Of a stretch of 64,000 nucleotides of DNA, positions 34,481 to 42,618 are shown one piece after another. Made by a program: the position numbers and the translations under genes. The notes beneath the pieces are model-generated. The model was given only the letters and a program-made list of their open reading frames with translations, was not told the DNA's origin and searched no databases. This stretch comes from Cohaesibacter intestini (lineage in GTDB: Bacteria; Pseudomonadota; Alphaproteobacteria; Rhizobiales; Cohaesibacteraceae): contig NZ_QODK01000001.1 of NCBI RefSeq assembly GCF_003324485.1, forward strand, positions 310,001 to 374,000, written 5' to 3'. Position 1 is the stretch's first letter. Every line of letters starts with the position of its first letter.

Positions 34481-36691
34481 ATGGCACAAGCACAAATCAT
34501 TGCGGCGCCCATGACACCAAAGACGCCAACAGACCCGCACCCTGCCGGGGCGCAATCCCGCCTGTTGCCGGCTTTGTTTGCCCGCTACGGGAATTTGACC
34601 GCCCTGCGGCACGATTATCCGCTGGTGTTGGTGGAAGGGGAAGATGCTCCGCAAATCATCCGGCCCCTCAGCCGGATTGTCGATGATGCCCTGAAAGCCG
34701 CCGCGCCATTGGGACCAGACGGGGAAGCCATGCGGCAGCAGGTCTTGCAGCTGGAACAACGGATCCGCGAGAAGGTCGCAGAAGGCAACGAGGAGCTTCT
34801 CTCCGAGCTGTGGCGCCTTTGCGAGGCGGATCTGGTGCGCGAGAGTGGCGAAGCACCCTTCGGCCCGATGGATCGCAATATGGATCTGGCTCGACAGAAA
34901 GTGTCGGTCGATGGCAAGGTCATCGGCTGTGATGCGGCAACGCCGGACCGCATCCTTGGTCATGCCTGGCAGAAGGTGCATCACAAACGCGCCCGGCAGT
35001 TCCGCAAAAAGGTAGACGGCCTGATCCTCAAGCTGACCGATATCCTGAAGTCGGATCATATGAAATCGGACGAGGCCCACAGTGCCGATGCCCTGTCAAA
35101 GGCGATGGGCATGGACACTGACAACTCGATCGATTTTTCGATGTTGTCGGATATGCTGCATCGGGTGCAACCGGAAGACCGGCTGCCACAAGACCGGGTT
35201 GAGCGGATCAAGCATGCGCTTCATGTGCTTCAGACACAGGCCTTCTTCGGCCCGGGTCGGGCGTCCTACACCGAGCCGGGCAAGGCGATCTGCTACAGCT
35301 ATGTCTTTACCAGCTGTTCGAGCGCGCTTGACGCCTATCGGGAGCGCCTTCCCAGTGTGGTCGAGTTCGTCAAGGCGCTGACCATTGCCGAAATGGAAGT
35401 ACAGAACAAATATGTCTCTGACTTGCATGACGGGATCTTTGCCACCTTTGACGAGCATGATCTGACGGCTGAACAAATGGCATTGCTGCCCTCGGCCATG
35501 ATCTATCTGCGCGACGGGGTGACGGATAGTGCAGAATTGGCCCGGGCCTATGAGGCGCTGGCCTATGGTTTGCCGATCAAGGTGCTCATTCAGGTGGATG
35601 ACGTGTTGGGGCCGACCTCACCGGAACCGCCGCGCAACTCGTTTGGCGCTGGCACACCAAAGCTTGCCGCCATGGCGATGGGCTTGAACAATGCCTTTGT
35701 GATGCAGACCAACAGCGCCCACCTCTACCGAATGCAGGATGCGTTGATGCATGGCATGGCCTATGACGGTCCGGCCATGTTCAGCCTCTATTCGGGAGCC
35801 AGTGAAACCGTTGAGGGGATCGCACCTTACATTCTGGCAGCCGCGGCAGCGGAATCCCGGGCCTTCCCCAACTTCACCTATGACCCGTCCGCCGGGCGGG
35901 ATATTGCCGGGCGGTTCGACCTCTCGGCCAATCCGCAAGTGGAGGCTGACTGGCCGAGCCATGAAATCAGCTTTGAGGACCAGAATGGCAATGCGGTCAC
36001 CGAGTCGGTGCAGTTCACCTATGGGGACTTTGCCCTGTGTGACCGGCGCTATCGCCGCTTCTGTCATCCCGTCAGCAAGAAAGGCTGGAGCGGTGACATG
36101 GTTGCCTTTGCCGAATGGATGAAGGTGCCGCTCAACAGCGACGACATTCGCCGCCCCTTTGTTCTGGGGGTCGACGATGATCTGCAAATGGCTCGCATTG
36201 TGGTGGATGACAAGATCTCCAGCGCTGCACGGCAATGCCTTGACGGCTGGAACCGGCTGCAGGAAATGGCTGGGATCAACAACTCCCACACTCTCGCGGC
36301 ATTGGCAGCCGAACGGGTCAAGCGTGAGGATTTGGCTCGAGAGCAGGCCAATTCGGAACCGACAGCCCCAGTGGCTCCCACATTGTCCAGCGCACCAGTG
36401 GACCCGATCGTTGAAGCTGCCGAGGAAGCAGATGCGCCACCCGAAGGCAGCCCATGGATCGAAACGCCTCGTTGCACAACCTGCAACGAATGCCGCCAGA
36501 TCAATGACCGGCTGTTTGGCTATAACGACAATCTGCAGGCCTATATCGCCGATCCGGATGCGGGCAGCTATCGGCAGTTGGTCGAAGCGGCCGAAAGCTG
36601 TCAGGTCAGCATCATCCATCCCGGTTTGCCACGGGATCCAGATGAGCCCAATCTGGATGAGCTGAAAGAACGCGCCAAGCTGTTCAACTAG
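34481..36691 (+). CDS. NifJ C-terminal-like protein with degenerate TPP domain and four-cysteine tail
   Basis: A 736-residue protein that I do not recognise as a named family. Its central part (about 335-600) lines up by eye with residues 1235-1515 of the NifJ protein at 16.1-21.1 kb: ESRAFPNFTYDPSAG (458-472) matches ESRVSPLFVHDPRAG, and FDLSANPQVEADW matches FSLDGNPALDQDW. At the TPP site GDG is replaced by RDG and the NSGVYSNTGG segment by QVDDVLGPTS, so cofactor binding is probably lost. A Pro/Ala-rich linker (625-660) and C665, C668, C671 and C707 form a ferredoxin-like tail like that of NifJ. Residues 1-330 are helical and unrecognised. It closes the nfn-kor operon and may be an extra electron-transfer or scaffold subunit of KorAB. 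Confidence 0.7.
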   Translation: MAQAQIIAAPMTPKTPTDPHPAGAQSRLLPALFARYGNLTALRHDYPLVLVEGEDAPQIIRPLSRIVDDALKAAAPLGPDGEAMRQQVLQLEQRIREKVAEGNEELLSELWRLCEADLVRESGEAPFGPMDRNMDLARQKVSVDGKVIGCDAATPDRILGHAWQKVHHKRARQFRKKVDGLILKLTDILKSDHMKSDEAHSADALSKAMGMDTDNSIDFSMLSDMLHRVQPEDRLPQDRVERIKHALHVLQTQAFFGPGRASYTEPGKAICYSYVFTSCSSALDAYRERLPSVVEFVKALTIAEMEVQNKYVSDLHDGIFATFDEHDLTAEQMALLPSAMIYLRDGVTDSAELARAYEALAYGLPIKVLIQVDDVLGPTSPEPPRNSFGAGTPKLAAMAMGLNNAFVMQTNSAHLYRMQDALMHGMAYDGPAMFSLYSGASETVEGIAPYILAAAAAESRAFPNFTYDPSAGRDIAGRFDLSANPQVEADWPSHEISFEDQNGNAVTESVQFTYGDFALCDRRYRRFCHPVSKKGWSGDMVAFAEWMKVPLNSDDIRRPFVLGVDDDLQMARIVVDDKISSAARQCLDGWNRLQEMAGINNSHTLAALAAERVKREDLAREQANSEPTAPVAPTLSSAPVDPIVEAAEEADAPPEGSPWIETPRCTTCNECRQINDRLFGYNDNLQAYIADPDAGSYRQLVEAAESCQVSIIHPGLPRDPDEPNLDELKERAKLFN

Positions 36692-36718
36692 TCTCGCCCA
36701 AAGCGCGATTCCAGAATC

Positions 36719-36757
36719 ACCCCGGACAGGCAACAGCCTTTCCGGGGTTTTTCTTTT
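36719..36757 (+). terminator. rho-independent terminator of the nfn-kor operon
   Basis: ACCCCGGA (36719-36726) pairs with TCCGGGGT (36741-36748) over a 14-base loop, followed by TTTTCTTTT. It lies 28 bases after the last operon gene. Confidence 0.85.
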
Positions 36758-36912
36758 GCCCCGCTCGCTCATCCACATGGCGGATTGACGCAGAGTCAAC
36801 GCTTTGGAACGCCTTATCTTTTTTGATCTTGCGTATGCTTTCCTCGTGGCCCATCCTGCGGTATCGTCTGTTTTCGGTGGCACTTGTCACGTTTTTATTG
36901 AATAGTACCTTG

Positions 36913-36926
36913 ATTAAACGTTTAAT
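36913..36926. promoter_or_regulatory. operator for the LacI-family regulator
   Basis: ATTAAACGTTTAAT is a perfect 14-bp palindrome with a central CG, the hallmark of LacI-family operators. It lies 56 bases before the start of the lacI-type gene, so autoregulation of the whole operon is likely. Inferred from sequence form and position. Confidence 0.7.
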
Positions 36927-36981
36927 TATAGAAATTTGTCGTTTGAATATAGTCCGTCCATGACCGGACGAGTGGGGAACT

Positions 36982-37995
36982 ATGGTCAGTATCAAGGACA
37001 TTGCAGCTGATGTGGGCGTCACGGCTGCAACCGTATCCAACGCATTGAATGGCAAAGGACGCGTCTCTGAAAAGCTGGTCGGACGCATCAAGGCGCGGGC
37101 CGAGGAGCTGGGTTATCGACCGAGTTCTGCTGCCATTGCCCTGAAAAGCGGGCGCAGCAACATTCTCGGACTGGTGATGCCAGATCTGACCAACCCCCTC
37201 TTTCCGCATCTTGCCCAAACCCTGTCCATGGCCGCAGAGGACCGCAATCTGGCAATCCTGATAGCCGATTCCCGCCGCAGTGCCACAGAGCAGCAACAGG
37301 CCATGCAACGGTTGGTGAGCCGCGGCATCGATGGCTTGATCATCGTGCCGCAAAGGGGAACGTCGCCAGCCCCGGTCTCCGTGCCGATGGCGATTATCAA
37401 CGCGGCGTCTGACCCGCAAAACACGGTTTCGTCCGATCATCGTGGCGGCGGAGTGATAATCGCCCAACACATTTTTGAGTTGGGCCACAGACATGTCGCC
37501 CTGCTCGGCGAGGACCCGGTTTCCGAGGTGCAGCGCGACAGGATCACGGGTATGCAGTCGGTGCTGGATGGCCGGACCGAACTGAAAATCCAATGGGGGG
37601 ATGCCGGTTTGGCTGCCCTTCCCCAGATTGTGAAGGATGGCGCAACGGCCATTTTGACCACTTCTGACATGCTGGCGCTGAAGGTCCGCTCGCTGTTGAT
37701 GGAAATAGGCCTGAATGTGCCTGAGGATGTCAGCCTCACGGGCTTTGACGACACGACCTTCGGGCGCTTGATGTATCCGCCACTGACCACGATTTCACAG
37801 GATGCCAAAACCATCGCGGAAAAGGCTGTTGCCTTTCTCGCCAGCCAGATCGACGAACGCTGCAAACGCTTGGCGGCCAAGAAAGACACGCCCCCACTTG
37901 CAGCGCCACCCGAACCCGGCCAAACCATTCCCATGCATCTGGTTGCCAGAGACTCCACCTCGAGACCCAAAAAACCTTCCCAACAGGAGACATGA
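36982..37995 (+). CDS. LacI-family transcriptional regulator
   Basis: A 337-residue LacI-family regulator. The helix-turn-helix is at residues 3-35 (IKDIAADVGVTAATVSNAL), followed by a hinge and a periplasmic-binding-like effector domain. A proline-rich tail (about residues 300-337) is unusual but unremarkable. It begins the operon and its stop overlaps an ATG (ATGA) just before the binding-protein gene. Together with the downstream enzymes, the effector may be a purine nucleoside or base; this is inference. Confidence 0.92.
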   Translation: MVSIKDIAADVGVTAATVSNALNGKGRVSEKLVGRIKARAEELGYRPSSAAIALKSGRSNILGLVMPDLTNPLFPHLAQTLSMAAEDRNLAILIADSRRSATEQQQAMQRLVSRGIDGLIIVPQRGTSPAPVSVPMAIINAASDPQNTVSSDHRGGGVIIAQHIFELGHRHVALLGEDPVSEVQRDRITGMQSVLDGRTELKIQWGDAGLAALPQIVKDGATAILTTSDMLALKVRSLLMEIGLNVPEDVSLTGFDDTTFGRLMYPPLTTISQDAKTIAEKAVAFLASQIDERCKRLAAKKDTPPLAAPPEPGQTIPMHLVARDSTSRPKKPSQQET

Positions 37996-37997
37996 TC

Positions 37998-39026
37998 ATG
38001 AAGCCCTTCCTTACGGCTGCCCTACTCGCAACGGCGAGCGTGGCCCTTGTTCCAGCGGCAAACGCTGCCGACAAGACCCTGACCATTTCGGTCTATTCCT
38101 TTGCTCAGGATGCCTACAAAAAAGCCCTTTATGATCCGTTTGAAGAGATGTGCGGCTGTGATCTGGTGGTGGAAACCGGCAATTCGGTCGAGCGCATGGC
38201 AAAAATCGAGGCCAATGCCGCCAAACCGGTGATCGACATGGCGGTCATTTCCTCCCATGACGCCCTTGCGCTGGCGCGCAAGGATCTGATTGCCGATCTG
38301 GATGCCTCCAAACTCTCCAACATGTCCAAGCTCTATCCTTCTGCACAGGATCCGCTGGGCAATGGTCAGGCCGTTGGCTACACTTTTTATGCCAGCTCGA
38401 TTGTCTATCGCAAGGATCTGGTGTCGATTGACAGCTGGGCTGACCTCTTGACCAATCCAAAGCTTGCCAACAATGTGGCCCTGCCCAACATCACTGGCAC
38501 CCAAGGCCCATTGACGCTGATGATGCTCAACAAGGCCAATGATCAGGGTGGTGATTTCTCCAAGACCATCAGTGATATCGGCAAGGCGTCCGACAAGATT
38601 GTCACCTTCTATTCCCGCTCCTCGGAGCTGGCGCAGCTGATGAATCAGGAAGAAGTGATTGCCGCCCCTGTTGGTCGCTTTGCTTGGAGCCGCTTCAAAA
38701 GCTCCCCTCTGCCGTTCGAATGGGCCAATCCGAAAGAAGGGCAGGCCGGTGGCATGAATGTGATGATCATGACCAAGGGCAATGGCAATGAAGACCTGGC
38801 CTATCAGTTCATGGACTACTGGCTGTCCACCGAAGTGCAGACCCGCATCGCCGAGGCGCTGATCGACAGCCCAGCCAATATGGAAGTCAAGGTCAGCGAC
38901 GAAGTGGCCGAAAACCTGACTTATGGCGCTGATCTGATCAACTCACTCAACATTCTGCCGCCAAGCGAAATCATCGACAACCGCGGCAAGTGGGTCGAGC
39001 AGTGGAATGCTGAAGTGATCAAATAG
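37998..39026 (+). CDS. ABC transporter substrate-binding protein, polyamine (PotD) type
   Basis: A 342-residue periplasmic binding protein with a signal peptide ending in ANAADK. The body resembles family 1/PotD-type proteins (extracellular iron, polyamine and nucleoside-type binders). I chose ATG 37998 because AGGAGA ends eight bases upstream; ATG 37992 overlaps the lacI stop and has too close a ribosome binding site. It is followed by two permeases, an ATPase, a nucleoside hydrolase and an adenine deaminase, so the ligand is more likely a purine nucleoside than a polyamine. That substrate is inference. Confidence 0.85.
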   Translation: MKPFLTAALLATASVALVPAANAADKTLTISVYSFAQDAYKKALYDPFEEMCGCDLVVETGNSVERMAKIEANAAKPVIDMAVISSHDALALARKDLIADLDASKLSNMSKLYPSAQDPLGNGQAVGYTFYASSIVYRKDLVSIDSWADLLTNPKLANNVALPNITGTQGPLTLMMLNKANDQGGDFSKTISDIGKASDKIVTFYSRSSELAQLMNQEEVIAAPVGRFAWSRFKSSPLPFEWANPKEGQAGGMNVMIMTKGNGNEDLAYQFMDYWLSTEVQTRIAEALIDSPANMEVKVSDEVAENLTYGADLINSLNILPPSEIIDNRGKWVEQWNAEVIK

Positions 39027-39039
39027 AAAACCAGCAAGG

Positions 39040-39081
39040 GAGGGAAGAGGCTGCCTCAAGGCGTGGCCTCTTCCCTCTTTT
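39040..39081 (+). terminator. intercistronic hairpin with T-run after the binding-protein gene
   Basis: GAGGGAAGAGGC (39040-39051) and GCCTCTTCCCTC (39066-39077) form a perfect 12-bp stem with a 14-base loop, followed by TTTT. It probably acts as a partial terminator or 3' stabiliser that keeps binding-protein mRNA more abundant than permease mRNA. It also makes the ATG at 39082, directly after the T-run, an unlikely start. Confidence 0.75.
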
Positions 39082-39105
39082 ATGACGTTCCCAAAGGTCC
39101 CATCC

Positions 39106-39930
39106 ATGTTTCTTGATCAACGGCAAGGGCTTGCGCTTGCCATGCCTGCGGCTTTGTTTGCCCTGCTGATGTTTCTGGTGCCGGTTGCCATGCTGTTGTC
39201 TGAGGCCTTTCGGTCCGATGGCGGATGGTCACTGGCGGCCTATTTTGAGTTTTTCTCCAAGCCACTCAACCAGACGGTCTTTTTGCGCACGCTGAAGCTG
39301 GGCGTAATGGTGGCCGGAACAGCGGCGGTCATTGGCTATGCTGCCGCTTTCTGCATCGTCAATCTGGATGCCAAGGCACGGGGGCAGATTTTTGGCCTTG
39401 TGGTGTTGCCGCTGATGATTTCGCCAGTGGCGCGGACCTATGCGTGGATCGTCATTCTGGGCCGCACGGGCATCGTCAATGACGCGTTGGTCGGCTTGGG
39501 CCTGACAGAGACGCCGCTGCGGTTGCTTTTCACCGAAACGGCGGTGTTTCTCGGTCTGCTACAGCTTTTCCTGCCCTTGATGATCATTTCGCTGGTGTCC
39601 TCAATGGAGAATATACCGCGTGATGTCATTCCGGCGGCACGGGTGTTGGGGGCCAATTGGCTGCAGGTCTTCGTCAAGGTGATCCTGCCTTTGACCAAGG
39701 AGGGGTTGGTGATTGGCGGCACGTTGGTCTTTACCGGCTCGCTGACGGCCTATATCACCCCTGCCATTCTGGGTGGCTCCAAGGTTCTCATGCTCGAAAC
39801 CCTGCTCTATCAGCGGGTCAATGTGTCGAATGACTTTGTCTCGGCCAGCGTCATCGCGATGATCCTGATCGTTATGTCCTTCTCCACCAATCTGCTGCTG
39901 AAGCGGATCGCAACGGCGCGGAGGTCCTGA
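39106..39930 (+). CDS. ABC transporter permease (PotB type)
   Basis: A 274-residue integral membrane permease with about six membrane helices and the cytoplasmic coupling segment around RDVIPAARVLGANWLQVF, the EAA-loop region. I chose ATG 39106 (MFLDQRQGL) because AAAGG lies upstream and the earlier ATG at 39082 sits on the T-run of a hairpin. It pairs with the second permease, which starts one base after its stop. Confidence 0.88.
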   Translation: MFLDQRQGLALAMPAALFALLMFLVPVAMLLSEAFRSDGGWSLAAYFEFFSKPLNQTVFLRTLKLGVMVAGTAAVIGYAAAFCIVNLDAKARGQIFGLVVLPLMISPVARTYAWIVILGRTGIVNDALVGLGLTETPLRLLFTETAVFLGLLQLFLPLMIISLVSSMENIPRDVIPAARVLGANWLQVFVKVILPLTKEGLVIGGTLVFTGSLTAYITPAILGGSKVLMLETLLYQRVNVSNDFVSASVIAMILIVMSFSTNLLLKRIATARRS

Positions 39931-39931
39931 G

Positions 39932-40708
39932 ATGAGACAGTTTGCCAACTGGGCCATATTGGGCCTGACGCTGACCTTTCTGATCGGCCCGTTTCTGATC
40001 ATCATTTTTGCTGGCGCCTCGGCAGGGGATTTTCTGGCCTTTCCACCCGATGGCCTGTCGCTCAAATGGTATGCCAAGGTCTTCACCGTCGAAAGCTTCC
40101 GCGCCAGCTTTGCCCTGTCCCTGTTCCTTGCGGTCTTTGGAACATTGACCGCTTTGCTGATCGGCATTCCGGCGGCCTATGCACTCAATCGATACAAACT
40201 GCCCGGAGCAGAGACGATCCGCACCATTGTCGCCGCGCCGATCATCGTGCCGGGCATCATTGTCGGTCTTGCCTTGCTGCGTTATTTGGTGGTGCCGCTT
40301 AATTTCGGCATCACGCTGGCGCTGTTTCTGGCCCATACGGCACTGGTGTTGCCTTATGCGGTGCGGGTGGTCAGCTCGAGCCTGCATAATCTGCGCTCGG
40401 ATATGGAAGAGGCTGCGGTTTTGCTTGGCTGTACCCGGCTGCAAGCCTTCACCAAGGTGGTGCTGCCGAACATTCGCGGCGGGGTTTTGGCCGCCTTCAT
40501 TCTGGGTTTTGTAACCAGCTTCAATCAGGTGCCGGTGTCGCTGTTCCTGTCCGGCCCCGGGGTGCGGACCCTGCCGATCGACATGCTCTCCTATATGGAG
40601 ATCACCTATGACCCGTCGGTCGCAGCCCTGTCCGCCCTGCTCGCTTTCATGTCGCTCGCCATTGTCTTTGCCGCTGAGCGCCTTTTGGGATTCTCTCGTT
40701 ATGTCTGA
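39932..40708 (+). CDS. ABC transporter permease (PotC type)
   Basis: A 258-residue permease with about six membrane helices and an EAA-like loop at MEEAAVLLGCTRLQAF. GGAGG precedes the ATG. It forms the importer channel with the PotB-type subunit and its last bases overlap the ATPase gene start by eight bases. Confidence 0.9.
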   Translation: MRQFANWAILGLTLTFLIGPFLIIIFAGASAGDFLAFPPDGLSLKWYAKVFTVESFRASFALSLFLAVFGTLTALLIGIPAAYALNRYKLPGAETIRTIVAAPIIVPGIIVGLALLRYLVVPLNFGITLALFLAHTALVLPYAVRVVSSSLHNLRSDMEEAAVLLGCTRLQAFTKVVLPNIRGGVLAAFILGFVTSFNQVPVSLFLSGPGVRTLPIDMLSYMEITYDPSVAALSALLAFMSLAIVFAAERLLGFSRYV

Positions 40709-41711
40709 TCAGTTTGTCCATCTTCAGAATCTGACCCTGTCCTATGGCAAGTCGATTGCCGTGCCCAATCTGGATCTTTCGGTGCGCAAGGGGGAGCTGA
40801 TCGCTCTGCTCGGGCCATCAGGCTGTGGCAAGACCACGACCATGCGGGCGATTGCCGGCTTGATGCCACCAACAAGCGGCAGCATTCATATTGACGGGGT
40901 TGATGTCACCCGCATGCCCGCCAACAAGCGGGGCATTGGTTTGGTCTTCCAGTCTTATGCCCTGTTTCCGCATTTGAGCGTGTTTGAAAATGCCGCCTTT
41001 GGCTTGCGGCTGCAAAAGCTGGCTGACAAGCAAATCCAGTCCAAAGTTGGCGTCGTGCTGGAAAAGGTCGGCCTTTCGGGTTTTGAGAAGCGCAAACCGG
41101 CAGAGCTGTCCGGTGGCCAGCAGCAGCGCCTGTCTCTGGCCCGCTCGCTGGTGATGGAGCCAAAGGTTTTGTTGCTGGATGAACCCTTGTCGAACCTCGA
41201 TGCAAGGCTGCGGTTGGAGATGCGCACCGAGTTGCAACGAGTTCAGCGCGAGACGGGCATCACGATGGTCTTTGTCACCCATGATCAGGCCGAAGCGTTG
41301 GGCATGGCGGATCGAATCGTCTTGATGCGCGATGGCAAGATTGAGCAGATCGGCACGCCGGAGGATCTCTATGCACGTCCGGAAACCGCCTTCGCCGCCG
41401 ACTTTATCGGCTTTGAGAATATCTTTCGCGTGGAGGACGGGGCTTTGGTGTCCGACAAGGGACGGCTGCCTTTCGCGGGCAATTCGGCTGCGTCGATCCT
41501 TGCCTGGCGTCCGGGAGGCGTGCAGGTGGGCGACGGGCCGCATCAAGGCGAAATCCTCGGCACAGCCTTTGCCGGAGACTGCCGGGAGTATGTGATCGAC
41601 AGTCCACTGGGCCCCATCAAGGCAGAAGCGCCAATTGGTTTAGCGGCCAAACTGGGCGACATGATTGCCTTCGACCTGCCGCTCGATACCGCCCGCCCAC
41701 TGAAAGCCTGA
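40701..41711 (+). CDS. ABC transporter ATP-binding protein (PotA type)
   Basis: A 336-residue importer ATPase: Walker A GPSGCGKTTT, signature LSGGQQQRLSLARSL, Walker B LLLDEPLSNLD, and a short C-terminal TOBE-like domain (about residues 250-336). I chose ATG 40701 (MSDQFVHLQ); in-frame sequence further upstream lies inside the permease gene. The ATPase energises uptake by the PotD/B/C-type parts next to it. Confidence 0.92.
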   Translation: MSDQFVHLQNLTLSYGKSIAVPNLDLSVRKGELIALLGPSGCGKTTTMRAIAGLMPPTSGSIHIDGVDVTRMPANKRGIGLVFQSYALFPHLSVFENAAFGLRLQKLADKQIQSKVGVVLEKVGLSGFEKRKPAELSGGQQQRLSLARSLVMEPKVLLLDEPLSNLDARLRLEMRTELQRVQRETGITMVFVTHDQAEALGMADRIVLMRDGKIEQIGTPEDLYARPETAFAADFIGFENIFRVEDGALVSDKGRLPFAGNSAASILAWRPGGVQVGDGPHQGEILGTAFAGDCREYVIDSPLGPIKAEAPIGLAAKLGDMIAFDLPLDTARPLKA

Positions 41712-41715
41712 CGCG

Positions 41716-42618
41716 ATGCTGTGGGTGGATACGGATTTTGGATTTGATGACCTCTGGGCCTTGCTGATCCTGAAGACGCGCGATGTCGCGCCCGCTGGCG
41801 TGTCGTTGGTGGCGGGCAATGCGCCCTTGGCTCAGGTAACAGCCAATGCCCTTGGTGCCAATCTGGCCTATGGGCTGTCGCTGCCGCTGTTTGTTGGCGC
41901 AGACAGACCCTTGGTGCGTGAGGCGGAAACTGCCACCGCCATTCTCGGTCCCAAAGGCATGCGCAGTTTGGGGCAGGAATTGCCCGAAGTGCCGAGCGAC
42001 CTAGACCTCCCACCAGTCCTTCCTGCACTCATCAACTGGCTCGAAAGCGCCAGAGAGGGTGAGACGCGGGACATATTGGCGCTTGGGCCGCTCACCAACA
42101 TCGCCCGATTGATCGAAGTCGCACCGGAAGCCGCCGCGAAGATTACCCGGCTCGTCTGGATGGGCGGCAGCAACGGGCCGGGCAACCATACCCCCCATGC
42201 CGAATATAATGCATTTGCCGACCCGGAAGCTGTCTCCATCGTCGCCCAATCTGGTCTTCCATTCGACGTGATCGACCTCACCCTGTGCCGCAAGGTGCAG
42301 TTCACGGCTGCTGATTGTCCGTCTTGTGACCAATTGACGGCTGATCTGTTGGGCGGCTATCTCCAAATTGCACAGGAACGGGGACGCGAAAGTATGTCGA
42401 TTTATGATCCGGTGGCAGCCTTTGCCCATCTGGATCCGGCATCCTTTGTCTTTCTCCCCGCCCATATGCATGTGACCACAGAGCGGGGAAGCCATTATGG
42501 CGCCACCCACTTTGACCCCACATCCACCAGTCGGACACGACTTGCGACGGCAGCACCAGCTGATTTGTCCGGTCAATGCCTTGGTGCTTTAAGTCAGGAC
42601 CGCAACCATGGCCATTGA
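41716..42618 (+). CDS. nucleoside hydrolase
   Basis: A 300-residue inosine-uridine-preferring-type nucleoside hydrolase, cleaving ribonucleosides to ribose and free base. The calcium-binding N-terminal motif is DTDFGFDD at residues 5-12, with Phe in place of the usual Pro. AEYNAFADPEA and IYDPVAAFAH match the ribose and calcium site segments. It starts four bases after the ATPase gene and overlaps ade by 11 bases, so imported nucleosides are probably split here first. Confidence 0.85.
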   Translation: MLWVDTDFGFDDLWALLILKTRDVAPAGVSLVAGNAPLAQVTANALGANLAYGLSLPLFVGADRPLVREAETATAILGPKGMRSLGQELPEVPSDLDLPPVLPALINWLESAREGETRDILALGPLTNIARLIEVAPEAAAKITRLVWMGGSNGPGNHTPHAEYNAFADPEAVSIVAQSGLPFDVIDLTLCRKVQFTAADCPSCDQLTADLLGGYLQIAQERGRESMSIYDPVAAFAHLDPASFVFLPAHMHVTTERGSHYGATHFDPTSTSRTRLATAAPADLSGQCLGALSQDRNHGH

